DNA of 25,568 nt from Rhodobacteraceae bacterium UBA2776. Lineage in GTDB: Bacteria > Pseudomonadota > Alphaproteobacteria > Rhodobacterales > Rhodobacteraceae. The position numbers were made by a program, and so were the translations under genes. The DNA lies in assembly GCA_002352425.1 (NCBI GenBank), contig DEIK01000093.1, forward strand, positions 7,885-33,452, written 5' to 3'. Position 1 is the first letter of the stretch. Every line of letters starts with the position of its first letter. Of the stretch, positions 16,142-23,594 are shown one piece after another. Under the pieces are notes generated by a model. That model ran no database searches. It was not told the DNA's origin and saw only the letters and a program-made list of their open reading frames with translations.

Positions 16142-16476
16142 AATTGCAAAGCAAATTCTTGATGCTGGGGGCGGGTTTGTTGCTAACGGGGCTGTTGGCG
16201 TCCTGCATGACCAAAGAAGAAAAAGAAGGGGCCGATGAACTGGTGAAACAAGAAACGGCCTGTCTTGAAGCGGGCGGCAGATGGGCGCGTGGTGGCATTC
16301 TGGGGCTGCAACAATGCTTTCCCAACTACAGCGACGGCGGCAAGTCCTGCAACCGAGAAAGTGACTGTCAGGGCATGTGTCTGGCTGAGACGCGGACCTG
16401 CGCGAAAACCTTTCGCTTTGGCTGCATATCCTACCTGAATGACAACGGTACCCGCGAGGATATCTGCATTGACTAA
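16138..16476 (+). CDS. Cysteine-rich lipoprotein within the bet operon
   Basis: I do not recognise a named family for this 112-residue protein. It has a short basic N terminus, a hydrophobic stretch and a clear lipobox (LLAS-C, lipidated Cys23), so it should be a lipoprotein anchored in the envelope. Eight further cysteines follow (42, 60, 71, 77, 81, 88, 96, 110), enough for four disulfides, in a compact SC-N5-C-N3-C-N6-C pattern. A strong AAAGGAG lies 8 nt before the ATG, which overlaps the betI stop as ATGA. The betC start lies inside its last codons. Its place between regulator and sulfatase suggests a role at the periplasmic step of choline-O-sulfate use or osmotic stress, but this is inference from position. 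Confidence 0.8.
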   Translation: MKLQSKFLMLGAGLLLTGLLASCMTKEEKEGADELVKQETACLEAGGRWARGGILGLQQCFPNYSDGGKSCNRESDCQGMCLAETRTCAKTFRFGCISYLNDNGTREDICID

Positions 16477-17995
16477 ATCTGAGGGAGCCAAAGCGCCCAA
16501 CATTCTGATCATCATGGTGGATCAGCTGAACGGCACCCTGTTTCCCGACGGGCCGGTTGATTGGCTGCATGCCCCCAACCTCAAGGCGCTGGCGGCGCGC
16601 TCCGCCCGCTTTTCCAACAGCTACACGGCCTCGCCTTTGTGCGCACCGGGTCGGGCCAGTTTTATGTCTGGCCAATTGCCATCCCGCACGGGGGTTTATG
16701 ACAACGCGGCCGAGTTTGCCTCCTCAATCCCGACCTACGCGCATCACTTGCGGCGCGCGGGCTATCAGACCTGCCTTTCGGGCAAAATGCATTTTGTCGG
16801 ACCTGACCAGATGCACGGGTTTGAGGAACGCCTGACCACCGATATCTACCCCGCCGATTTTGGCTGGACACCGGATTATCGTAAACCCGGCGAGCGGATT
16901 GACTGGTGGTATCACAACATGGGGTCGGTGACGGGGGCAGGGGGCGCCGAAATCTCCAACCAGATGGAATATGACGACGAGGTCGCCTATAACGCCTGCG
17001 CTAAATTATACGATTTGGCCCGTGGCAATGATGCGCGCCCGTGGTGTTTGACGGCCAGCTTTACCCATCCCCACGACCCCTATGTCGCCCGCAAAAAATA
17101 CTGGGATCTGTATGAGGATTGTGCGCATTTGTTGCCCGAAGTTAGCGCCATGCCCTATGAGGATCATGATCCCCACTCCAAGCGGATTTTTGACGCCAAT
17201 GACTGGCGCAGTTTCGACATAACCGAGGAAAATATCCGCCGCTCGCGCCGCGCCTATTTCGCCAATATCAGCTATTTGGACGACAAAATCGGCGAGATGT
17301 TGACGGTGCTAAAGGACACGGGCCAAGAGGCCAGCATCGTTTTTGTGTCGGACCACGGCGACATGCTGGGCGCGCGCGGGCTTTGGTTCAAGATGAGCTT
17401 TTTCGAGGGCTCCTCACGGGTGCCATTGATGATCGCGGCCCCTGATGTGTCTGCTGGGTTGATCGAGGCACCGGTGTCCAACATCGACGTCACCCCAACC
17501 CTGTGTGATTTGGCGGGGGTGTCGATGGAAGAGGTCGCGCCATGGACCGATGGCGAGAGCTTGCTGGGTTTGGCACAGGGTGGCGAGCGGACCACGCCTG
17601 TGGCGATGGAATATGCAGCCGAGGCCTCGTATTCACCGCTTGTGAGCCTGCGTTACGGCAAATGGAAGTATAACCGCTGTATGTTGGACCCTGATCAGTT
17701 GTTTGATCTGGAAACCGACCCGCATGAATTGGAAAATCTGGCTGATAACCCTGCTCACGCTGGCACCTTGCAAACCTTGCGCGCCAAATCCGAGGCGCGT
17801 TGGGATTTGGCCGCCTATGACGCCGATGTGCGCGAAAGCCAGGCGCGGCGCTGGGTGGTTTATGAGGCTTTACGCAACGGGCAGTATTACCCGTGGGACT
17901 ATCAACCGCTGAAAAAGGCCAGTGAGGCCTATATGCGCAACCACACGAACCTGGACAACCTGGAAGATAGCAAGAGGTTCCCACGCGGGAACTGA
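16469..17995 (+). CDS. betC: Choline-sulfatase
   Basis: This 508-residue sulfatase hydrolyses choline-O-sulfate to choline and sulfate. The sulfatase signature CAPGR follows SPL, with Cys58 the residue expected to become formylglycine; PNILIIMVDQLNGTLFPDGP holds the N-terminal metal aspartate, and VSDHGDMLG supplies later metal ligands. The C-terminal ARRWVVYEALRNGQYYPWDY region is typical of choline-sulfatases and rare in other sulfatases. An ATG at 16439 is in frame, but it has no ribosome site and would overlap the lipoprotein gene by 38 nt. A TTG at 16469 has GAGGA 8 nt upstream and gives the normal N terminus, so it is chosen. No signal peptide is seen, so the enzyme is cytoplasmic. Confidence 0.92.
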   Translation: MTKSEGAKAPNILIIMVDQLNGTLFPDGPVDWLHAPNLKALAARSARFSNSYTASPLCAPGRASFMSGQLPSRTGVYDNAAEFASSIPTYAHHLRRAGYQTCLSGKMHFVGPDQMHGFEERLTTDIYPADFGWTPDYRKPGERIDWWYHNMGSVTGAGGAEISNQMEYDDEVAYNACAKLYDLARGNDARPWCLTASFTHPHDPYVARKKYWDLYEDCAHLLPEVSAMPYEDHDPHSKRIFDANDWRSFDITEENIRRSRRAYFANISYLDDKIGEMLTVLKDTGQEASIVFVSDHGDMLGARGLWFKMSFFEGSSRVPLMIAAPDVSAGLIEAPVSNIDVTPTLCDLAGVSMEEVAPWTDGESLLGLAQGGERTTPVAMEYAAEASYSPLVSLRYGKWKYNRCMLDPDQLFDLETDPHELENLADNPAHAGTLQTLRAKSEARWDLAAYDADVRESQARRWVVYEALRNGQYYPWDYQPLKKASEAYMRNHTNLDNLEDSKRFPRGN

Positions 17996-18033
17996 TCCGT
18001 TTTTTCTTTTGAAATCCGCCGCGGAGGCAGTAA

Positions 18034-19494
18034 ATGAACCATAATACCCAACCCAAAGCCAGCCACTTCATCAATGGCGCTTATGTCGAAGACACTTCAG
18101 GCACGCCAATTGACGTGATTTATCCGGCTACGGGTGAAGTGATCGCACGCATCTATGCCGCCACGCCCGCCGTGGTTGATCAAGCGTTGGATGCGGCCCG
18201 CACGGCCCAAGTGGAATGGGCCAAGATGTCGGGTACCGAACGGGGGCGCATTTTGCGTCGCGCCGCCGACCTGTTGCGGGAACGCAATTATGATTTAAGC
18301 GTGCTTGAGACATTAGACACAGGCAAACCGCTGCAGGAAACACTGGTGGCTGACGCGACATCAGGCGCCGATGCGTTGGAGTATTTCGGCGGTTTGGCAG
18401 GCAGTCTGACGGGCGAACATATCCAATTGGGGGGCGGTGATTTTGTCTATACAATCCGCGAACCTTTGGGCGTTTGCGTCGGCATCGGGGCTTGGAATTA
18501 CCCAACCCAGATCGCCTGCTGGAAGGGCGCGCCTGCGCTGGCTTGTGGCAATACGATGGTGTTCAAGCCATCCGAAACAACGCCGCTATGCACGTTGAAA
18601 GTTGCTGAAATTCTGCATGAGGCAGGGCTGCCAGCAGGTGTTTACAACGTGGTGCAGGGCATGGGCGAAGTGGGGGCATCCTTAGTGACGGACCCACGGG
18701 TCGCCAAGGTATCGCTGACCGGATCGGTGCTCACAGGCAAGAAAGTCTATGCGGCGGCTGCAGCCCAAATGAAGCATGTCACAATGGAACTGGGCGGGAA
18801 ATCTCCGCTGATCATATTTGATGACGCAGATTTGGAAGACGCGGTTGGCGGGGCAATCCTGGGGAATTTTTATTCCACCGGTCAAGTCTGTTCCAATGGC
18901 ACACGGGTGTTTGTGCAAAAAGGCATAAAAACTGCGTTTTTGAAGCGTTTGAAAGAGCGGGTTGAGGCGGCGATCATTGGTGACCCGATGGACAAGGCCG
19001 TGAATTTTGGGCCGATGGTGTCGGCGGCCCAATTGGCGATCACGCTGGGGTATATCAACAAGGGCGTTGAAGAAGGCGCAACTTTGGTAACCGGCGGCGC
19101 ACAGTTGGACCGAGACGGGTTTTATATCCAGCCCACTGTTTTTGCAGATGTTTCAGACGACATGTCCATTGCGATTGAAGAAATTTTCGGCCCCGTGATG
19201 TCGGTGCTGGAATTTGAGGACGAGGCTGAGGTGATCCGCCGTGCCAATGCCACCGAATACGGCTTGGCGGGCGGGGTTTTTACCAGCGATCTGACCCGCG
19301 GACATCGGGTGATCGCGGCGCTTGAGGCGGGGTCTTGTTATATCAACACCTATAACCTAGCCCCCGTCGAGGCACCGTTTGGCGGTGTGAAAATGTCCGG
19401 AGTCGGGCGCGAAAACTCTAAGCAAGCGGTTGAACATTATAGCCAAATGAAATCGGTTTACGTTGCGATGGGACCAGTCGATGCGCCGTTTTAA
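18034..19494 (+). CDS. betB: Betaine-aldehyde dehydrogenase
   Basis: The 486-residue NAD(P)-dependent aldehyde dehydrogenase oxidises betaine aldehyde to glycine betaine. The general base region VTMELGGKSPL places Glu at 252 and the nucleophile region STGQVCSNGT places Cys at 286, the same numbers as in the well-known enterobacterial BetB as I recall them. The Rossmann segment GAWNYPTQIACWKGAPALACGN fits BetB. GGAGG lies 6 nt before the ATG. It starts 38 nt after betC, on the same strand, in the expected order. A structured 97-nt spacer separates it from betA. Confidence 0.95.
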   Translation: MNHNTQPKASHFINGAYVEDTSGTPIDVIYPATGEVIARIYAATPAVVDQALDAARTAQVEWAKMSGTERGRILRRAADLLRERNYDLSVLETLDTGKPLQETLVADATSGADALEYFGGLAGSLTGEHIQLGGGDFVYTIREPLGVCVGIGAWNYPTQIACWKGAPALACGNTMVFKPSETTPLCTLKVAEILHEAGLPAGVYNVVQGMGEVGASLVTDPRVAKVSLTGSVLTGKKVYAAAAAQMKHVTMELGGKSPLIIFDDADLEDAVGGAILGNFYSTGQVCSNGTRVFVQKGIKTAFLKRLKERVEAAIIGDPMDKAVNFGPMVSAAQLAITLGYINKGVEEGATLVTGGAQLDRDGFYIQPTVFADVSDDMSIAIEEIFGPVMSVLEFEDEAEVIRRANATEYGLAGGVFTSDLTRGHRVIAALEAGSCYINTYNLAPVEAPFGGVKMSGVGRENSKQAVEHYSQMKSVYVAMGPVDAPF

Positions 19495-19500
19495 CGAAAC

Positions 19501-19565
19501 GCTCATCAAGCCCTGACGGGCATTCTTCGCTGCCGTGGCGAGGAGGGCCGAAAGGACCGATGAGC
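19501..19565. other. Cloverleaf-like structured spacer between betB and betA
   Basis: A 65-nt stretch can fold as a four-way junction. The outer stem is 7 perfect pairs, GCTCATC (19501-19507) with GATGAGC (19559-19565). Inside are three hairpins: GCCC-TGAC-GGGC (19510-19521), CTTCGC with GCGAGG around a 7-nt loop and one G-U pair (19525-19543), and GGgCC-GAAA-GGaCC with one G-A mismatch (19545-19558). The arrangement mimics tRNA topology, but the T-loop and D-loop consensus bases are absent. A structured mRNA element affecting betA expression or a dispersed repeat are both possible. Confidence 0.5.
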
Positions 19566-19597
19566 CACAGAGATCTGGATGAGAACAGGAAATGACG

Positions 19598-21256
19598 ATG
19601 GACGCGGATTATGTGATAATAGGAGCAGGCTCTGCAGGCTGCGCAATGGCGCATCGACTGTCCGAGGCCGGAAAATCGGTGCTGGTGATTGAGCATGGCG
19701 GCTCCGACGCGGGCCCCTTCATCCAGATGCCTGCGGCCCTGTCCTATCCAATGAATATGGGTCTTTATGACTGGGGATTCCAAAGCGAGCCCGAGCCACA
19801 TTTGGGCAACCGAAAACTGGTCTGCCCGCGCGGCAAAGTGATCGGTGGTTCCTCCAGTATCAACGGCATGGTCTATGTGCGCGGCCATGCACAGGACTAT
19901 GATCACTGGGCCGAAAGTGGCGCGCAGGGCTGGGGTTACGCCGACGTTTTACCATATTTCAAACGCATAGAACATTGGCATTCCGGCGGCCACGGTGGTG
20001 ACAAGGCTTGGCGCGGCAAAGACGGCCCACTGCATGTCACCCGTGGTCCACGCCGCAACCCGTTGTTCAAGGCCTTTGTCGATGCCGGGCGGCAGGCAGG
20101 CTATCAAACCACCGATGATTATAATGGCGAAAAGCAAGAGGGCTTTGGCCCGATGGAGCAAACCGTTTGGCGTGGTCGGCGTTGGTCGGCGGCCAACGCT
20201 TACCTTCGGCCCGCCCTAAAACGCGCCAATTGCAATCTGACGCGGGCCTTGGCGCGTCGCGTGGTGATCGAGAATGGCCGCGCAGTGGGGGTTGAGGTTG
20301 AGCGCAACGGCAAGATCGAGATTATCAAAGCGGGCCGCGAGGTGATCATCGCGGCCTCTTCCATCAACTCGCCCAAATTGCTGATGCTGTCAGGCATTGG
20401 CCGCGCCGCGCATCTGGCGGAACACGGCATTGAGGTGGTTGCGGATCGGGCGGGTGTTGGCCAAAATCTGCAGGACCATTTGGAGCTGTATATCCAGATG
20501 GCCGCCAGTAAACCGGTGACGTTGTATCGCTACTGGAACCTGTTCAGTAAGGCCCGCATTGGCGCGCAATGGTTGTTCACCAAGGCCGGTATGGGGGCCA
20601 GCAACCAATTTGAATCAGCCGCCTTTATCCGCAGTAAAAAAGGCGTCAATTATCCCGACATCCAGTATCATTTCCTGCCCATAGCGGTGCGTTATGATGG
20701 CAAGGCGGCTGCCGAGGGGCACGGGTTCCAAGCCCATGTTGGCCCGATGCGATCAACCAGCCGCGGGGCGGTGACACTGGCCAGTGGTGATCCAAATGAT
20801 GCGCCAAAAATCCTGTTCAACTATATGTCCCAGCCCGAGGATTGGGAGGATTTTCGAACCTGCATTCGCCTGACCCGTGAGGTGTTCGCACAGGAGGCCT
20901 TCGCGCCTTTTGTAAAACACGAAATCCAACCCGGTGCCGCCTATCAAACCGACGATGAACTGGATGACTTCATTCGTGAACACGCCGAAAGTGCCTTTCA
21001 TCCCTGTGGCACGGCCCGCATGGGCGCGGCGGATGATCCGATGGCGGTTGTCGATCCGGAATGCCGTGTGATTGGTGTCGATGGATTGCGGCTGGCTGAC
21101 AGCAGCATTTTCCCCCGCATCACAAACGGCAACCTGAACGGCCCCAGCATTATGACGGGCGAAAAGGCCGCCGATCACATCTTGGGGCGTGGCATGTTGC
21201 CGGCGATGAATGACGATGTGTGGTTGCATCCCGATTGGAAAACGGCACAACGCTAA
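19598..21256 (+). CDS. betA: Choline dehydrogenase (GMC oxidoreductase)
   Basis: This 552-residue FAD-dependent GMC oxidoreductase converts choline to betaine aldehyde at the inner membrane, feeding electrons to the respiratory chain. The FAD-binding VIIGAGSAGC lies at the N terminus, the GMC signature GKVIGGSSSINGMVYVRGHA follows, and the C-terminal domain holds ESAFHPCGTARMG (catalytic His near 468) and ITNGNLNGPSIMTGEKAA (partner Asn near 510-514). Two start codons are in frame: the ATG at 19592 has its AGGA only 1 nt away, while that at 19598 has it 7 nt away and is preferred. Other GMC alcohol oxidases look similar; the bet context decides the call. Confidence 0.93.
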   Translation: MDADYVIIGAGSAGCAMAHRLSEAGKSVLVIEHGGSDAGPFIQMPAALSYPMNMGLYDWGFQSEPEPHLGNRKLVCPRGKVIGGSSSINGMVYVRGHAQDYDHWAESGAQGWGYADVLPYFKRIEHWHSGGHGGDKAWRGKDGPLHVTRGPRRNPLFKAFVDAGRQAGYQTTDDYNGEKQEGFGPMEQTVWRGRRWSAANAYLRPALKRANCNLTRALARRVVIENGRAVGVEVERNGKIEIIKAGREVIIAASSINSPKLLMLSGIGRAAHLAEHGIEVVADRAGVGQNLQDHLELYIQMAASKPVTLYRYWNLFSKARIGAQWLFTKAGMGASNQFESAAFIRSKKGVNYPDIQYHFLPIAVRYDGKAAAEGHGFQAHVGPMRSTSRGAVTLASGDPNDAPKILFNYMSQPEDWEDFRTCIRLTREVFAQEAFAPFVKHEIQPGAAYQTDDELDDFIREHAESAFHPCGTARMGAADDPMAVVDPECRVIGVDGLRLADSSIFPRITNGNLNGPSIMTGEKAADHILGRGMLPAMNDDVWLHPDWKTAQR

Positions 21257-21259
21257 GGC

Positions 21260-21769
21260 ATGAACCGGATTATTCTAACCCTATTGCTGATGGGCGGTAT
21301 TTATACCGCTATGCGCAGCGTTGATACACCAACGCGTGCGCCCAGACAGTCCGAGGTCCAAGGTCTCGCCCAAGTGCACGACGGCGATACTGTCACTGTC
21401 ATGGGCGTCAGGATCCGCCTGTTTGGCATTGATGCCCCTGAAATGGATCAGATATGTGAAATGCCCGATGGCAGCGATTGGGCCTGTGGGGTCTGGTCGC
21501 GCGATCAGGTCCGCGCGGTGATCGACGAGCGTGATTTGCGCTGTGTCAAACAGGACTGGGACAAATACGGGCGCATGGTGGCGCGTTGTTATCTGGGCGA
21601 TCAAGATTTGGCGCGGGTACTGGCCCAAGACGGCATCGTCTTTGCCTACGCCAACTATTCACGCGACTATATTGTTGATGAGAAAGCCGCCGCCGTGGCC
21701 GGGCGCGGGCTGTGGCAGGCCCAAACGATTTCACCGGCTGAATTTCGGCGGCAAAAACGTGAAAACTGA
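21260..21769 (+). CDS. Thermonuclease (SNase)-like protein with N-terminal membrane or signal segment
   Basis: The 169-residue protein has a hydrophobic N-terminal segment (about residues 3-17), so it is exported or membrane anchored, followed by an SNase fold. Catalytic positions align by spacing with staphylococcal nuclease: DGDT (41-44), RLFGIDAPE with Arg53, Asp58 and Glu61, and DKYGRM with Arg105. Members cleave DNA or RNA with calcium; many proteobacterial homologues are untested. Five cysteines (66, 76, 95, 110 and none near the start) might form disulfides outside the cytoplasm. It begins 3 nt after the betA stop, so readthrough from the bet operon is likely, though the metabolic link is unclear. 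Confidence 0.82.
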   Translation: MNRIILTLLLMGGIYTAMRSVDTPTRAPRQSEVQGLAQVHDGDTVTVMGVRIRLFGIDAPEMDQICEMPDGSDWACGVWSRDQVRAVIDERDLRCVKQDWDKYGRMVARCYLGDQDLARVLAQDGIVFAYANYSRDYIVDEKAAAVAGRGLWQAQTISPAEFRRQKREN

Positions 21770-21839
21770 TTAGGATCAAGGTGCGGCAGTTGATGAGAGT
21801 CTAGGATTAAGCAAGAAACAGGACCCAGAAAGGACCATT

Positions 21840-22085
21840 ATGTCACATACTCCACATGAATTGGCCGAAGAATTTCCAGACCGCGTTGAACAAATGAGCG
21901 CGCTAAAGCAATCTGACGCCCATTTCTCAAAGCTGTTCGATGACTATCATGAAATCAACCGCGCCGTGCACCGCGCTGAAGTTGATGTAGAGCCAACAGA
22001 TGATTTGCACATGGCTGAAATGCGCAAGCAACGTCTGGCGATTAAGGACGAGATTTGGTCAATGCTATTGGCTGAAAACACTTAG
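21840..22085 (+). CDS. YdcH-like small protein (DUF465)
   Basis: An 81-residue, highly charged, helical protein, without signal peptide or membrane segment. The pattern HELAEEFPDRVEQMSALKQSDAHFSKLFDDYHEINRAVHRAE is typical of the DUF465/YdcH family, followed by a second helix with MRKQRLAIKDEIW; together they should form a helical hairpin. Function in the family is unknown. AAAGGA lies 5 nt before the ATG. It is 70 nt downstream of the thermonuclease gene and converges on the PccR-type regulator gene, with a stem-loop covering both 3' ends. Confidence 0.88.
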   Translation: MSHTPHELAEEFPDRVEQMSALKQSDAHFSKLFDDYHEINRAVHRAEVDVEPTDDLHMAEMRKQRLAIKDEIWSMLLAENT

Positions 22086-22097
22086 GACAAGAACCTA

Positions 22098-22145
22098 CCT
22101 TATGCGGCGAGGGCCGGACCTCAGTTACGGCTCTACCGCATAGGG
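22098..22145. terminator. Stem-loop shared by convergent 3' ends (candidate bidirectional terminator)
   Basis: CCTTATGCGG (22098-22107) pairs with CCGCATAGGG (22136-22145) over 10 pairs including one G-U. A smaller GAGG/CCTC stem (22109-22122) lies within the loop. It spans the 39-nt gap between the YdcH-like stop and the regulator stop and extends into the regulator's last codons. Neither side has a strong T-run, so termination is inferred mainly from convergent position. Confidence 0.4.
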
Positions 22146-23531
22146 CAAAACACCGCGCATATTTGGATCGACTTTTAAGTCATGTTCCAGTGGCGGTACC
22201 GAACGTTGATGGCAGTCATGGCGTTCGCAAATCCGGCAGGAAATACCGATCGGCTCGAACCGCTGTTTGGAGTTGCCCACCAAATCATCCGCATAAACCA
22301 GTTGGGCGGCGTGCTTGACCTCGCAGCCCAGACCAATCGCGTAGCGCCGCACAGGCGAATTATAGGAACCGCCGGACTTGGACACATCACGGGCCAGACA
22401 GAAATACTGTGCCCCGTCTGGCGTTTCGGCCAGTTGACGCAGAAAACGCCCCGGTGTTTCAAAAGCTGCATGCACATTCCAAAGCGGACAAGCCCCGCCA
22501 AAACGTGCAAATTGTAGCCGCGTGGCCGAATGGCGTTTGGTGATGGTACCAGCCTGATCTACACGGACGAAAAAGAACGGAATACCCTTGGCGGTGGGCC
22601 GTTGTAGCGTCGATAGCCGATGCGCAACCTGTTCAACCGACGCGCCGAAACGATCCGCAAGGATTTCCAGATCATGGCGTACTTCGCTGGCGGCGGCCAA
22701 AAACGCGCGGTAAGGCATCATCGCGGCCCCGGCAAAGTAATTGGCCAATCCAACCTTGGCGATGGCCCGCGCGGCATCGGTTTGAAAACGGGCCAAATCC
22801 AGGGTGGCCTCGATCAGTTGGTTCTGCGTGGTCAGGGCGAGCTGCATCAACAACTGAAAGGTCTGCGTGGCACCGGGCGGGCGGGTTGAGAGGGTTAATT
22901 CACGCTCAACCTCGTTGAATTCGCGCAAAACCTCGCTGTCAGTATGGCGAAGGGTGATGCCGTTTTCCCGCAGAACCTGTTCGGTATGCTGGTGCAAGCT
23001 GTGACCCGCAGTTTGTGCGATATCTGCAAAATTTTCGGCTGCATGGTCAACAGCATCAATGTAATTGTCGCAATAGTGAAAGAAATCACGCACCTCTTCC
23101 CATGGGCTGGGTTGAACACTTGCATCGGCGCGCCCCAAAGCCTCGTCCAAGGACGCCAACCGCTCGTGAGTTTGTCGGTAGGCACGGTGCAATTCCAAAA
23201 ACGCCCGCGCCAAGGCCGGTGCATTCGAGGCCGTTAGACGCAAATCAGCCAGCGGCAAGGAGGCCTCGGCGAATACTGGATCAGCCAAAGCCTCGCGCAT
23301 GTCGGTGACCATGCGCTCGCTGTCGCCGATCGACAATTCGGTCACGTCAAAGCCAAATTCCTGCGCCAGAGCCAAAACAACACCCGTGCTGACGGGGCGG
23401 TTGTTATTCTCCATCTGGTTCAAATAGGGCAGGGACACGCCCAGTTTTTCGGCGAAGGCCTTTTGCGTCAGGCCAAGTCCGGTGCGCACCTCGCGCAGCT
23501 TAACGCCAGCGTATAATTTTTGAATGGCCAT
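22125..23531 (-). CDS. pccR: PccR/ScfR-type short-chain acyl-CoA regulator (XRE HTH)
   Basis: The 468-residue regulator has an XRE-type HTH at about residues 8-62 (LTQKAFAEKLGVSLPYLNQMENNNRPVS), a middle region similar to a degenerate ImmA/IrrE domain (LANYFAGAAMMPYRAFLAAA), and a C-terminal DUF2083-type domain ending with a CRICERHDC cluster (Cys 432, 435, 440). This is the layout of the ScfR family; in Rhodobacter sphaeroides the member PccR controls propionyl-CoA carboxylase. Two TTTGC-type repeats and a TTTGCAAA palindrome just upstream, repeated before pccB, support this role and suggest autoregulation. An MFS gene lies between it and pccB. RamB-like relatives controlling acetate genes are the main alternative. 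Confidence 0.85.
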   Translation of the reverse strand: MAIQKLYAGVKLREVRTGLGLTQKAFAEKLGVSLPYLNQMENNNRPVSTGVVLALAQEFGFDVTELSIGDSERMVTDMREALADPVFAEASLPLADLRLTASNAPALARAFLELHRAYRQTHERLASLDEALGRADASVQPSPWEEVRDFFHYCDNYIDAVDHAAENFADIAQTAGHSLHQHTEQVLRENGITLRHTDSEVLREFNEVERELTLSTRPPGATQTFQLLMQLALTTQNQLIEATLDLARFQTDAARAIAKVGLANYFAGAAMMPYRAFLAAASEVRHDLEILADRFGASVEQVAHRLSTLQRPTAKGIPFFFVRVDQAGTITKRHSATRLQFARFGGACPLWNVHAAFETPGRFLRQLAETPDGAQYFCLARDVSKSGGSYNSPVRRYAIGLGCEVKHAAQLVYADDLVGNSKQRFEPIGISCRICERHDCHQRSVPPLEHDLKVDPNMRGVLPYAVEP

Positions 23532-23540
23532 TGGGATGCC

Positions 23541-23578
23541 TTTGCAGATTTGCGATAACCCACACTAGGCTTTGCAAA
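23541..23578. promoter_or_regulatory. TTTGCA repeat cluster upstream of pccR (candidate operator)
   Basis: TTTGCAGA-TTTGC (23541-23553) begins 10 nt before the regulator's start codon, and the palindrome TTTGCAAA lies at 23571-23578, 30 nt further on. The same pair of elements recurs before pccB. From memory, the published PccR motif in Rhodobacter sphaeroides is built from TTTGCAA repeats. Autoregulation is inferred. The cluster sits in only 63 nt between the regulator start and the MFS gene end. Confidence 0.65.
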
Positions 23579-23594
23579 CCAATTGACGCAAGCG

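Noticed and set aside
19501..19565. A true tRNA gene in the betB-betA spacer
   Set aside because: The stem order fits, but the D-loop GG, the TTC-RANT T-loop and a 7-nt T-loop are missing and the total is only 65 nt. Kept as a structured element.
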